19,000 nucleotides of DNA, taken from the NCBI GenBank assembly GCA_035555435.1, contig DATMGN010000006.1, positions 1 to 19,000 of the forward strand. The letters are read 5' to 3'. The position numbers and the translations under genes were made by a program. Under the pieces are notes generated by a model, which worked only from the letters and a program-made list of their open reading frames with translations, did no database searches and was not told the origin of the DNA. Below are positions 1-6,374 of the stretch, one piece after another; within the stretch, counting starts at the first letter, position 1, and the number at the start of each line of letters is the position of its first letter. This DNA comes from 73-13 sp035555435 (lineage in GTDB: Bacteria > Actinomycetota > Actinomycetes > Actinomycetales > Microbacteriaceae).

Positions 1-1
1 G

Positions 2-439
2 ATGGTCGCGCCGAGCGAGGGGTCGATCGTCGGCAAGCACGGTCACGAGCAGCCCGTCGACGTACGCGCGGGCGACGCGCGCGCGGATGACTTCGACGCG
101 CTCGTCCTCCCGGGCGGCGTCGTGAACGCCGACCATCTGCGCCTCGACGACGCGTCGATCGCGTTCGCGCGAGCCTTCTTCGAGCAGCACAAGCCGGTCT
201 CGGTCATCTGCCATGGCGCGTGGATTCTCATCGAGGCCGGCGTCGTCGACGGGCGGACGCTGACCAGCTACCCGAGCCTTCGGACGGACCTGCAGAACGC
301 CGGTGCGACCTGGGTCGACGAGGAGGTCGTCGTCGACCAGGGCCTGGTGTCGAGCCGGACACCGGACGACCTGCCCGCCTTCACGGCGAAGACGGTCGAG
401 GAGATCGCCGAGGGCCCGCACGCGGGTCAGACCGTGTAG
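2..439 (+). CDS. DJ-1/PfpI family protein, 5'-truncated
   Basis: This is the C-terminal part of a DJ-1/PfpI superfamily protein (class I glutamine-amidotransferase-like fold; members act as deglycases, proteases or chaperones). The visible 145 residues carry the beta-strand/turn LVLPGG (residues 34-39) and the nucleophile elbow VICHGAW, with the probable catalytic Cys at residue 70 and His at 71, followed by the family's usual SYPSLRTDLQNAG and VSSRTPDDLPAF segments. The first ATG in the window is probably internal: family members have roughly 35-40 more residues before this point, so the true start lies outside. It is GC-rich and very regular in codon use, as expected of the host chromosome. 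It runs toward the island and ends 235 bp before the left direct repeat. The family is clear; the substrate is not. Confidence 0.88.
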   Translation: MVAPSEGSIVGKHGHEQPVDVRAGDARADDFDALVLPGGVVNADHLRLDDASIAFARAFFEQHKPVSVICHGAWILIEAGVVDGRTLTSYPSLRTDLQNAGATWVDEEVVVDQGLVSSRTPDDLPAFTAKTVEEIAEGPHAGQTV

Positions 440-529
440 GCGGCCCGGCGCGGAAGACCGCAACGCGACTCGTCATTACGACGATCACGGCGGCGGGATA
501 GAACGCGGCCGAGCGAGAGTTTTGAACCG

Positions 530-597
530 GAGACCCCTTGGAGGATTTCTCGGGGTCTCGCCTTGCCTCGCTTGGCCTCGGAATCCGCCGGGATTCC
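530..597. repeat. Two inverted repeats downstream of the PfpI-type gene
   Basis: The gene-free stretch 440-728 holds two stem-loops. The first pairs gagacccc (530-537) with ggggtctc (552-559) around a 14-nt loop. The second pairs ggaatcc (580-586) with ggattcc (591-597) around gccg. Neither is followed by a T-run, so they are weak candidates for intrinsic terminators of the upstream gene; they could equally be recombination debris at the island boundary. The stretch tgaaccggagaccccttg (523-540), just before and overlapping the first stem, resembles the T-arm/variable region of the tRNA-Pro at the other end of the island. Apart from these stems, that fragment and the direct repeat at 675-696, I see nothing in this stretch. 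Confidence 0.45.
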
Positions 598-674
598 TAG
601 TCTGATCAGGGATTCCAGGCTGACGCCGTGGGGCTAGTGTAGCGGCTCCGCTCGGATGGGATCGACTGATCTCG

Positions 675-696
675 GGGAGTAAGTGCCGGGTTTGTG
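675..696 (+). repeat. Left copy of island-flanking 22-bp direct repeat (candidate attL)
   Basis: This 22-bp sequence (core gtgccgggtttgtg) recurs at 18158-18179 with a single mismatch (g versus a at the seventh base). After a 7-8 bp unrelated spacer both copies are followed by tcaaatc. It lies just outside the first cargo gene. The two copies bound all of the cargo and the integrase/excisionase genes, which suits an attachment core or an integrase-binding arm. Which of these it is cannot be told from one sequence. Confidence 0.6.
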
Positions 697-728
697 GTGA
701 GGGATCAAATCGCGGCGACCGCCGCACG

Positions 729-1265
729 CTACCGGGCGGGCAGCTTCTCGACGGCATCACGGAGATCGTCAACGAACTCCGCACGCGTGTTCCCCAGAGG
801 GAAGGGGATACCCCGCTCATGCAGGACGGGTAGACCCGCTGCGCGTAGCGGCCGATCGAGCAGAGCGAAGATATCCTTCTTGATGACCACCACTCCTTCG
901 GGGACGAGCTCCTTCCCCCGCGCCACGCAGCCAGCCACGTTCTGGGTTTGTGCTTGCCGCCTGGCCGCACCGTCCAGTCCGTTGATCGGGTAGGGCACGA
1001 GGTCGATGAGATAGACGCCGTCGTCCTTGAGTCGAGCGAGCAGGTCTGTCTTCTCAGTGCGAACCAGATCGTCTTTCGTCACGTCGTAGAGCGCCAGCAC
1101 GACGCTGCGAAACAGATTGTCGATGGTCAGTCGGTCGGCATAGAAGAAGCGTCGGCGCGACGGGTCACCTCGGTCATCGGGGGCGCTCTCGGCGATGAGC
1201 AGGAGCCGCACCTTCTCGGGCTTCCACTTTTCACGGAGCTGGGCGTACCACGGTTCCTCGTCCAT
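729..1265 (-). CDS. Hypothetical protein, 178 aa
   Basis: I do not recognise this family with confidence. The start at 1265 (ATG, MDEEPWYAQL) is preferred over a longer frame because the upstream residues are low-quality arginine/serine-rich sequence; a GTG directly before the ATG is an alternative. The protein looks soluble, with an alpha/beta pattern: a hydrophobic strand ending in LLLIAESAP (about residues 19-27), then RFFYADRLTIDNLFRS, LIDLVPYPIN near the middle, EGVVVIKKDIFALL, and a C-terminal IPFPLGNTRAEFV. The spacing of these segments faintly recalls uracil-DNA glycosylase-like folds, but I cannot point to a conserved catalytic motif. It is the last of three leftward genes behind the NERD gene and may be co-transcribed with them. 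Confidence 0.75.
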   Translation of the reverse strand: MDEEPWYAQLREKWKPEKVRLLLIAESAPDDRGDPSRRRFFYADRLTIDNLFRSVVLALYDVTKDDLVRTEKTDLLARLKDDGVYLIDLVPYPINGLDGAARRQAQTQNVAGCVARGKELVPEGVVVIKKDIFALLDRPLRAAGLPVLHERGIPFPLGNTRAEFVDDLRDAVEKLPAR

Positions 1266-1323
1266 CACGGCTGACCCTGATTGTGCAATGCGGTATTCGG
1301 TGCGGGAACTTTGTCCACGACGC

Positions 1324-1488
1324 CTACAGGTACTCGATGACGGCAACCACGCGGATGACGCTATTGAACTCATCGCCACCGGCGACGGTCGAAATCAACA
1401 CGATGCGATGGCGCGCCCTGGTGGAGAGTTCCTGCTCGAGCGCCTCCTTGATCGAAGACTTCATGAAACCGTCGAGACGCAGCTCCAC
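1324..1488 (-). CDS. Small hypothetical protein, 54 aa
   Basis: This is a short leftward reading frame between the NERD gene and the 178-aa gene. I chose the GTG at 1488 because AGGAG stands just upstream on the coding strand; an alternative GTG at 1521 would add 11 residues. The protein reads as an N-terminal strand and helix (SSIKEALEQEL) followed by two hydrophobic strands (RIVLISTVAG and VIRVVAVIEYL). That pattern is reminiscent of small Cse60-like proteins, but the likeness is only to the shape. Alternating polar and hydrophobic positions and the lack of arginine/proline-rich noise suggest it is genuinely coding. Function unknown. Confidence 0.5.
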   Translation of the reverse strand: MELRLDGFMKSSIKEALEQELSTRARHRIVLISTVAGGDEFNSVIRVVAVIEYL

Positions 1489-1594
1489 GATCTCCTGCGC
1501 GGCGGTCAACCCCTGGACCACGCTGTCCCCCTAACGTCGTCGGACCCTCTGATCGCCACGATACGGGCAGCCCCAGACATATGCCCGAGCAGGT

Positions 1595-2242
1595 TCAAGT
1601 CGCGCTCCGGAACCGCGCCGCAAGGATCGAAACCGTAGCCTCGACGTCGATCGCTCCGGCCGATGCGCTCAACTTGGCGACGAGCTTCTTCGGCCAGAGC
1701 ACCTCGATCCCGCGCATCCTGAATGAGCCGCCGATCAACGGCCAGTCCGCCTCGACGAAGCATAAGACTCCCGTCACGGGAATGACGCCTGCCGCTGAGC
1801 GGACCTGTTCGACCTGCCATTCGACGCCCTCGACCAGCTTGCTCTTGTCGCGGCCTCCGACCGCGAGCTTCTCGACTCGCGGGCGAAAGAGTCCGCCCTC
1901 GAAGTGCAGCTCCGGTCTGCCCTTGTACCGCTTCGAGTCGACGACCCAGATCCCGCCCGGAGTGACGACGAGGTGGTCAATGTTCGCGCGGGTGCTTGGA
2001 ATCCGGCGGTCGTGCAGCACACGAATCGTGGGTGAGGCGATGCGATCGAGGGCAGCACCGACTCGTTCCTCCCCTACCGCGCCGCTGCTCCAGGCGCGGG
2101 TGCTCTGGCGTTCGTCGGAAAGCGCAACAGCGATGCCGCCGAATCGACCCCAGCGCTGACGGATACGTTGCTCGTCCTTGGCTCGGCGGCGCTCGTACTC
2201 ACGGCGGGCCGAGCTGCCAGCAGTGCCATGCTCCTCGTTCAT
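1595..2242 (-). CDS. NERD-domain nuclease-like protein
   Basis: This 215-aa protein has a basic, helical N-terminus (residues 1-50, rich in Arg/Glu) followed by a NERD (nuclease-related) domain. Visible landmarks are GAVGEE (54-59), NIDHLVVTPGGIWVVDSK (87-104) and RYKG (105-108). They match the restriction-endonuclease-like core, with Glu58/59, Asp89, Asp102 and Lys104 as candidate metal-binding and catalytic residues. NERD proteins are predicted DNA-processing enzymes, often found alone or fused to helicase or kinase domains; this one is stand-alone. The ATG at 2242 has a strong GGAGAGG ribosome site upstream. It heads a leftward cluster of three genes and is divergent from the TIR-like gene at 2404. 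NERD membership is seen directly; a defence role is inferred from its neighbours. Confidence 0.82.
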   Translation of the reverse strand: MNEEHGTAGSSARREYERRRAKDEQRIRQRWGRFGGIAVALSDERQSTRAWSSGAVGEERVGAALDRIASPTIRVLHDRRIPSTRANIDHLVVTPGGIWVVDSKRYKGRPELHFEGGLFRPRVEKLAVGGRDKSKLVEGVEWQVEQVRSAAGVIPVTGVLCFVEADWPLIGGSFRMRGIEVLWPKKLVAKLSASAGAIDVEATVSILAARFRSAT

Positions 2243-2370
2243 TACCTCTCCGCCGACTCCGGTTCCGCAGGAAAGTCCTACGAACCAATTGCGTAGGCTG
2301 GATTCTCGCCCGGCCTCCGCTCGAATGACTACTGCTCAAAAGCAAGCAAGGTCTTGCGCAACTGCTTCGC

Positions 2371-2376
2371 TATGCT
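2371..2376 (+). promoter_or_regulatory. Candidate -10 element for the TIR-like gene
   Basis: TATGCT lies 28 bp before the ATG at 2404, which leaves room for a short leader carrying the aaggag ribosome site at 2393-2398. No good -35 hexamer sits at the right distance; a perfect palindrome, ttgcgcaa, lies just upstream at 2354-2361 and could be an operator. The rest of the 2243-2403 divergent interval shows nothing else I can name. Confidence 0.3.
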
Positions 2377-2403
2377 CCACCTAGCCAGAAGCAAGGAGCA
2401 TGC

Positions 2404-3453
2404 ATGAGCGACGGCGCAGGAGACCCGGCTAAGGCAGCGGCCGGCTCAAAGGCCAAAGTCGGCGCCTCCGCTCTGGCGAAGTTCCCGCGCCACACAGTTG
2501 AGCAGGCTCTCCGCATACCCGAGGCGATCCTGCAGCAGAATGCCGGTAACCCCGCGACGCCTGCGGAGGCCGTTGTTTACTCGGGTGGAACCAAGGTCTC
2601 CGGGCGGTGGAATGTCGAGATCAGTTCTGCCAAGAAGTACGGCTTTCTCAAGGCCGATGGCACAAAACTCGTCGTCGAAGAGCGTGCTCGTAAGGCCATC
2701 TCGCCCCAGAGCGAGAGTGATAGGCGTGATGCACTACGAGATGCTGTTCTCTCCGCTCCAGACCTGGCCGAGGTCTATAAGTACTACAGGGGCGAGGCAC
2801 TGCCGGATGAGCCTTTCCTAGTCAACGCGTTGACCGATCGATTCGGAATACCGGCGGACCAGGTGCCTGAGTTCCTCGACATCTTCATGAAGTCGCTGCG
2901 ATCAGCCGGTCTTCTTGACGAGAGCGGCTCACAGACCCGGCTCCTCGACGCCGGACGCGAAACGTCGTCTGGTGCTCCGGCGCCTCCAGGCAAGAAGTCA
3001 GTCAAGTCAGCAGCAACCGGTACGACATGTTTTGTTATGCAGCCATTCGCTGCACCTCTCGGTGGTTACTACGACCTCATCTTCCGTCCCGCTATCGAAC
3101 AGGCGGGCCTCACGGCGGTGCGAGCAGATGCAGAGATCTTCGGCACCGGAAAGATCATCGACCAGATCTGGCGCGGGATTCAGGATGCCGAGATTCTTCT
3201 GGCCGAACTGACAACGAAGAATCCAAACGTGTTCTATGAGCTCGGACTGGCCCACGCAATCGAAAAGCCCGTCATCCTCATCTCATCCAACGAAGACGAT
3301 GTGCCATTCGACCTTCGGCACATTCGCGTCATCCTCTACGACCGATCCGACCCCTTTTGGGGACAGAAGCTCATCGACAACATCGCAGACAAGATCACGT
3401 CGGCACGCGAGCGTCCTGAGGAAGCAATCTTCAAGCTTCCCGAGCGACAGTAA
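2404..3453 (+). CDS. TIR/nucleoside-deoxyribosyltransferase-like effector protein
   Basis: This 349-aa, two-part protein starts at an ATG with aaggag 5 bp upstream. The N-terminal half (about residues 25-180) is helical and looks like tandem winged-helix or DUF5343-type segments, including RHTVEQALRIPEAILQ and PEFLDIFMKSLRSAGLL. A Ser/Gly/Pro/Lys linker (185-205) leads into a Rossmann-like domain (208-330) with CFVMQPF (209-215), YYDLIFRPAIEQAGL (222-236), the ADAEIFGTGKIIDQIW stretch, AEILLAELTTKNPN and VFYELGLAHA (276-285). Glu279 is at the position of the catalytic glutamate in nucleoside 2-deoxyribosyltransferases and TIR NADases. Members of this superfamily hydrolyse or transfer bases from nucleotides, and several defence systems use such domains to deplete NAD. 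Acting as an abortive-infection effector is inference. It converges on abiEii, and no partner gene follows it in its own operon. Confidence 0.78.
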   Translation: MSDGAGDPAKAAAGSKAKVGASALAKFPRHTVEQALRIPEAILQQNAGNPATPAEAVVYSGGTKVSGRWNVEISSAKKYGFLKADGTKLVVEERARKAISPQSESDRRDALRDAVLSAPDLAEVYKYYRGEALPDEPFLVNALTDRFGIPADQVPEFLDIFMKSLRSAGLLDESGSQTRLLDAGRETSSGAPAPPGKKSVKSAATGTTCFVMQPFAAPLGGYYDLIFRPAIEQAGLTAVRADAEIFGTGKIIDQIWRGIQDAEILLAELTTKNPNVFYELGLAHAIEKPVILISSNEDDVPFDLRHIRVILYDRSDPFWGQKLIDNIADKITSARERPEEAIFKLPERQ

Positions 3454-3503
3454 GTTCCCGTCGCTTCTGAGACGAATGCGCGCCCTGGGGAGTTGACATC
3501 TAG

Positions 3504-4481
3504 CTACAGCAAGACGCGGAACTCAGTGACGCACCCGCGCACCGCATCGAGTTCGGGCAGCTCGCCATAGATGAGCCCGGCTACAGTCCGGTAACCCTCA
3601 GCAATCGCGGTCGCGACTTCTCCGTTGACCGAGAAGGCTGGGCTCTCTGCGTACCCGCCGTCCGGCCTCGCCACCGAGGTGAAGCCTGCGGCGCGGCTGT
3701 GCTCGTCGATGTCGGCGGCGAGTGCTGCGATGCCGTCTCGCCCGAGCGAAGCGAGCGCCTGCCGCGTCCCCTCGTCGCCGAGCAGCTGGTGTATGTCGTA
3801 GAGGTGCCGCCCGGCCAGGCGGAGCCGGGCGAGATCCCCGGTGGTAGCCATTGCGTGGAGGCCTGCGAGCTTCTCCAACAGGGTGCGCTCGGGGGCGAGG
3901 GTAAGTACGTCGAAGGGCTCGAACTCCTCCCATTCGTCCTCGGCATCGCCGAGGACTCCGATCGCGTGGTCGGCGACCATGGACCGATACGGGTGGAGCG
4001 CCGCCGGCTGAGTGCCGCCGCGGCTGCCGAGCTCAAGCAGCACGCCTTCCTTCAGCAGACCACTCGAATGCTCGGTCGGATACCGATAGGTCGTGTACCG
4101 CTTCACGCCGGTCTCAGACGAGCTGACCTCACCCGCGATTCCCAGATGCGCGGAGACTTCAGCATCGACCTGCTTGAGGATCGTGTGCCTCGCGTTCTTG
4201 GCCACCCCGTCGGGGAACACCGCGAGCAGATCGATGTCCTCCGAGAAGCGATCCACGAGCCGGTACACCCGGCTCAGGCTGGTGCCGCCCTTGAACAGGA
4301 ACTCGACCTGCTCCGTGCCTCCGTCAGCCAGCGGCGCTTCGCGCGCGCGGCTGGCGACGCGGAGCACCTCGGTGGCCCAGAAGTCCTTCTCGACGTAGGC
4401 CTCGACCACGCCCGTTGCCTCGGCCGTCCGTGCGACCAGCGCAGCCAGCGCATCCGAGTCAGACCGCAGCCGTTCAGCCAT
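3504..4481 (-). CDS. abiEii: AbiEii-type nucleotidyltransferase toxin
   Basis: This is the toxin of an AbiE type IV toxin-antitoxin and abortive-infection pair, a DNA polymerase-beta-fold nucleotidyltransferase that blocks growth until countered by AbiEi. The 325-aa protein has EKDFW (31-35), the nucleotide-binding FKGGTSLSRVYRL (63-75) and the metal-binding RFSEDIDLL (78-86), in which Asp82 and Asp84 form the acidic pair. Later helical segments such as LTLAPERTLLEKLAGLHAM contain the conserved lysine region. I chose the ATG at 4481 because MAERLRSD opens the conserved N-terminal helix and because it overlaps the abiEi stop by 8 bp (ATGGCTGA), typical of translational coupling. Its 3' end converges with the TIR-like gene across 50 bp, with only a weak inverted repeat there. 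The protein looks intact, and I see no missing key residue. Confidence 0.9.
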   Translation of the reverse strand: MAERLRSDSDALAALVARTAEATGVVEAYVEKDFWATEVLRVASRAREAPLADGGTEQVEFLFKGGTSLSRVYRLVDRFSEDIDLLAVFPDGVAKNARHTILKQVDAEVSAHLGIAGEVSSSETGVKRYTTYRYPTEHSSGLLKEGVLLELGSRGGTQPAALHPYRSMVADHAIGVLGDAEDEWEEFEPFDVLTLAPERTLLEKLAGLHAMATTGDLARLRLAGRHLYDIHQLLGDEGTRQALASLGRDGIAALAADIDEHSRAAGFTSVARPDGGYAESPAFSVNGEVATAIAEGYRTVAGLIYGELPELDAVRGCVTEFRVLL

Positions 4482-5073
4482 GAGAATCCGGCCCCAGGCC
4501 ATCGAGCAACCGTGCGAAATGCTCCCTGGCCGCAACGCTCGACTCCCCCGGCACGGCCGCCTTCAGCACGTCCAGCCGGATCGAGCCCTCGCGGGCTGCC
4601 TGCCGGACCCGGTCGACCAGCACATCCCATCCCGCCTCAACCAGTAGCTCGGGCTCACGCAGCAGCTCGAGCAGTGCGATCTCGAGGCTGTTCAGCTCCA
4701 GCCGCGCCGGGTTCCGGCGGCTGCTCTGCTTGATCCCTGGAATCGGGTCGCTTGGGAACAGCGCCGCCAGGTGCAGGACCGGCGGCACCTGCGTCGTGAC
4801 GCCCCAAACCCGCGCTGCTGAGTATCCAGTCGGCCCGACGCCGCGGTCGCCGAGCACCTCGCGTGCGACCTCCTCGGCACGCGGCTTGGTCATCCCGTAC
4901 CGGGTCGGGACGCCCCGGTAGTACAGGCCCCGGCGCACGGGCACCAGCACTCCCGTCTTCGCCGCTCGGGATGCCGCTTTCCGCGCGGCCACTGGACCAC
5001 CTGGCAGGGCGTCGACGCGCACGAACGACCGGGCGGGGGTCGCTCGGATCGTCGCAGCAGCGGTCATCGTCAT
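4474..5073 (-). CDS. abiEi: AbiEi-type antitoxin and autoregulator
   Basis: This 199-aa protein lies directly upstream of abiEii and overlaps it by 8 bp. It has the organisation of AbiEi antitoxins: an N-terminal winged helix-turn-helix (about residues 12-55, ending in RRGLYYRG) and a C-terminal antitoxin domain with the typical TGYSAARVWGV and RLELNSLEIALLELL segments. AbiEi proteins neutralise AbiEii without binding it and repress their own promoter by binding inverted repeats. Here an inverted repeat brackets the -10 box immediately upstream. The start could be the ATG at 5073 or the next in-frame one at 5067; no Shine-Dalgarno sequence precedes either, and the predicted transcription start falls at about 5074, so the message is probably leaderless. 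Confidence 0.87.
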   Translation of the reverse strand: MTMTAAATIRATPARSFVRVDALPGGPVAARKAASRAAKTGVLVPVRRGLYYRGVPTRYGMTKPRAEEVAREVLGDRGVGPTGYSAARVWGVTTQVPPVLHLAALFPSDPIPGIKQSSRRNPARLELNSLEIALLELLREPELLVEAGWDVLVDRVRQAAREGSIRLDVLKAAVPGESSVAAREHFARLLDGLGPDSHG

Positions 5074-5108
5074 GTCACGAAATCATACCTGAAACGTGAC
5101 ATTTGCAA
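5072..5108 (-). promoter_or_regulatory. abiE promoter with AbiEi operator
   Basis: On the minus strand a -35-like TTGCAA (5108-5103), a 16-bp spacer and a near-consensus -10 TATGAT (5086-5081) point to transcription starting at about 5074, at the start codon of abiEi. A perfect 8-bp inverted repeat, atgtcacg (5072-5079) and cgtgacat (5095-5102), is spaced 15 bp apart and flanks the -10 element. A bound repressor would therefore block RNA polymerase. AbiEi homologues are known to bind inverted repeats at their own promoter; that this repeat is the operator is inference from its position. Confidence 0.65.
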
Positions 5109-5327
5109 CAGGGTGCGTGGAAAACCGACATGACGACGGAAAACCGCGCCCGCGCCGAACACAAAAGGCGCCCTCGAACCGCTGATCCGAACCTGAACCG
5201 GAGACCGCTTTCGGGGCCGCCTCCCAGCCGCAGCTTCTACGCACTTCGCACACGCTGGCCGGAGCCGCGCAGTGAAGCGAATGAGCTCCCTGGCTAATGG
5301 ACGTGAACATGCTCGATCGAGTGACTC

Positions 5328-5346
5328 TCCCCTGGAATCACGGGGA
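5328..5346. repeat. Degenerate palindrome of the GAATC-centred cluster
   Basis: Odd-length dyad centred on A5337: outer arms tcccc/gggga pair perfectly, the inner gaAtc pairs, and two positions between them do not. It is the weakest of the four related palindromes, but it shares the GAATC centre and lies 28 bp from the next centre. Confidence 0.35.
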
Positions 5347-5349
5347 ACT

Positions 5350-5380
5350 CTCCGGCCTCACAGAATCTGGGAGGCCGGAG
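5350..5380. repeat. 31-nt palindrome with AGAATCT core
   Basis: Odd-length dyad centred on A5365 with 15-nt arms, 14 of 15 paired (one A/G opposition). The outer part, ccggcctc/gaggccgg, is shared with the palindrome at 5474-5500. It is not followed by a T-run, so it does not look like an ordinary terminator. Confidence 0.7.
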
Positions 5381-5386
5381 CAGAGA

Positions 5387-5419
5387 TCGTCGGGGTGCCA
5401 GATTCTGGCAGCCCGACGA
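5387..5419. repeat. 33-nt palindrome with AGATTCT core
   Basis: Odd-length dyad centred on T5403 with 16-nt arms and a single G/G mismatch. The arms (tcgtcggg...tgccaga) differ from those of its neighbours, but the seven-base centre AGATTCT is the reverse complement of the AGAATCT centre in the other two long palindromes. The same core is thus kept in different stems. Confidence 0.7.
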
Positions 5420-5473
5420 GTCACCCGGATCTCCACGGCTGTCCAGTTTCTCGACGGCCGCCTCGCCTGAACC

Positions 5474-5500
5474 CCGGCCTCGCAGAATCTGCGAGGCCGG
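5474..5500. repeat. 27-nt perfect palindrome with AGAATCT core
   Basis: Odd-length dyad centred on A5487 with perfect 13-nt arms (ccggcctcgcaga and its complement). Apart from one base in each arm it matches the inner 27 nt of the palindrome at 5350-5380, so these two are copies of one element. Pairing stops sharply at both outer ends (c opposite c). Confidence 0.75.
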
Positions 5501-5934
5501 CCCGCTCCTGACACCTGAGCGGCCCGCGTCCGAGAACCGTACACATCCGCATCGAGAGCGTGCGGCATCCGCGCCGGTGGCGCAAGCCACTCCGGGCATT
5601 GCGCAACCGGCGCGGCCACCGCGCAGAGCAGGGAGCGGTTGCAACCCCTGGAGCAGCGATGACGCGACCGACCACACGCAGGGTTGCAGCCAGCACGACG
5701 CGACCAGCGCCGGCGCGCGCACACACGTTGCATGCTCGCGACACAGACTCAAGAACTGCGCGGTCCGCGATCGCTCGTTTCGTCGCCATGCCATGTTCAG
5801 CCACCTCCCTCAACAGACAGGTGCATCCGCTGTTCCAGCGATCACAAACTCATGCTCGGACCAGCGCCACTTCTCCTGTTCGGCATCCGCTCTGAGATGC
5901 CCCACACCTCTTGCAGTTGCGGATGTAACGGCTG

Positions 5935-6372
5935 TTACAGGGCAGGCCGCTTCCTCCGCGGCATACCTCGAACGACCGCGTCGATAGCCGCCGCCACGGC
6001 CTCGGGATTTTCGTGCTCCCAGTAGCGAAGGACCACCCAACCCGAGGATTCGAGTTGTGCAGTCGTCTCGCGATCGCGCTCTATGTTCCGCGCGAGCTTC
6101 GGGCCCCAATAGCTGGCGTTAGTCTTTGGCTGCGTCGCGTGCATAGGACAGCCGTGCCAGAAGCAGCCGTCGATGAAGACCGCGATGCGCCGACGCGTGA
6201 ACACGATGTCCGCTCGCCGCCGGCCGCCCAATGGGGAGAAGTCGACGCGGTAACGAGGACCCGCTGAGTGAAGTCGACGGCGTACAGCCAGCTCCGGAGA
6301 GGGGTCACGTCGCTTGTTGGCCCGCATCACGCCGCGAGCGGCTTCGCTCGATGCCCAGGGCGTGTAGGGCAT
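5935..6372 (-). CDS. vsr: Vsr-type very-short-patch repair endonuclease
   Basis: Vsr endonucleases nick beside the T of T:G mismatches that arise when 5-methylcytosine deaminates, and so protect genomes carrying a C5-methylase. The 145-aa sequence has the whole signature: a family-type N-terminus (MRANKRRDPSPELAVRR, 16-32), RRADIVFT with the presumed catalytic Asp55, the FIDGCFWHGCPMH core (66-78) with His73, PKTNASYW (82-89), RNIERDR, and the closing GWVVLRYWEHE (111-121). The length is usual for the family. It lies 2 bp behind the 78-aa gene and is divergent from the cytosine methylase, which is surely its functional partner. A 6-bp hairpin, tgtaac/gttaca (5924-5939), overlaps its stop codon and may end transcription. 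Confidence 0.93.
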   Translation of the reverse strand: MPYTPWASSEAARGVMRANKRRDPSPELAVRRRLHSAGPRYRVDFSPLGGRRRADIVFTRRRIAVFIDGCFWHGCPMHATQPKTNASYWGPKLARNIERDRETTAQLESSGWVVLRYWEHENPEAVAAAIDAVVRGMPRRKRPAL

Positions 6373-6374
6373 CG

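Larger units (their letters stand above)
5109..5934. other. Non-coding 0.8-kb interval between abiE and vsr
   Basis: I find no credible gene here on either strand: the open frames are Arg/Cys/Ala-rich, mutually overlapping and without recognisable domains or ribosome sites. What it does hold is dyad symmetry and short repeats. There are four odd-length palindromes between 5328 and 5500, a perfect ggttgcaacc at 5637-5646, ttgcgcaa at 5599-5606, a repeated ggaaaaccg (near 5118 and 5140), and tgaaccggagaccgctt at 5194-5210, which copies 16 of 17 bases at the left end of the island (523-539). It may be the scar of an earlier insertion or a regulatory or recombination region. Confidence 0.5.

Noticed and set aside
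523..540. A second, degenerate tRNA gene at the left end
   Set aside because: Only a T-arm-like stretch is present; the T-stem does not pair and no acceptor, D or anticodon arm can be found.
3699..4733. Long rightward open frame of 344 codons opposite abiEii/abiEi
   Set aside because: It lies wholly antisense to two well-recognised genes, is His/Arg/Pro-rich without a domain, and has no ribosome site; it is a by-product of GC-rich third positions.
5325..5500. Possible CRISPR-like repeat array from the ccggcctc...gaggccgg elements
   Set aside because: Only two close copies exist, spacing between centres is irregular (28, 38, 84 bp), and there are no cas genes; these are palindromes, not repeat-spacer units.
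5294..5895. Several overlapping open frames between abiE and vsr
   Set aside because: They run over the palindrome cluster, are Arg/Cys/Ala-rich, overlap each other on both strands and lack ribosome sites and domains.
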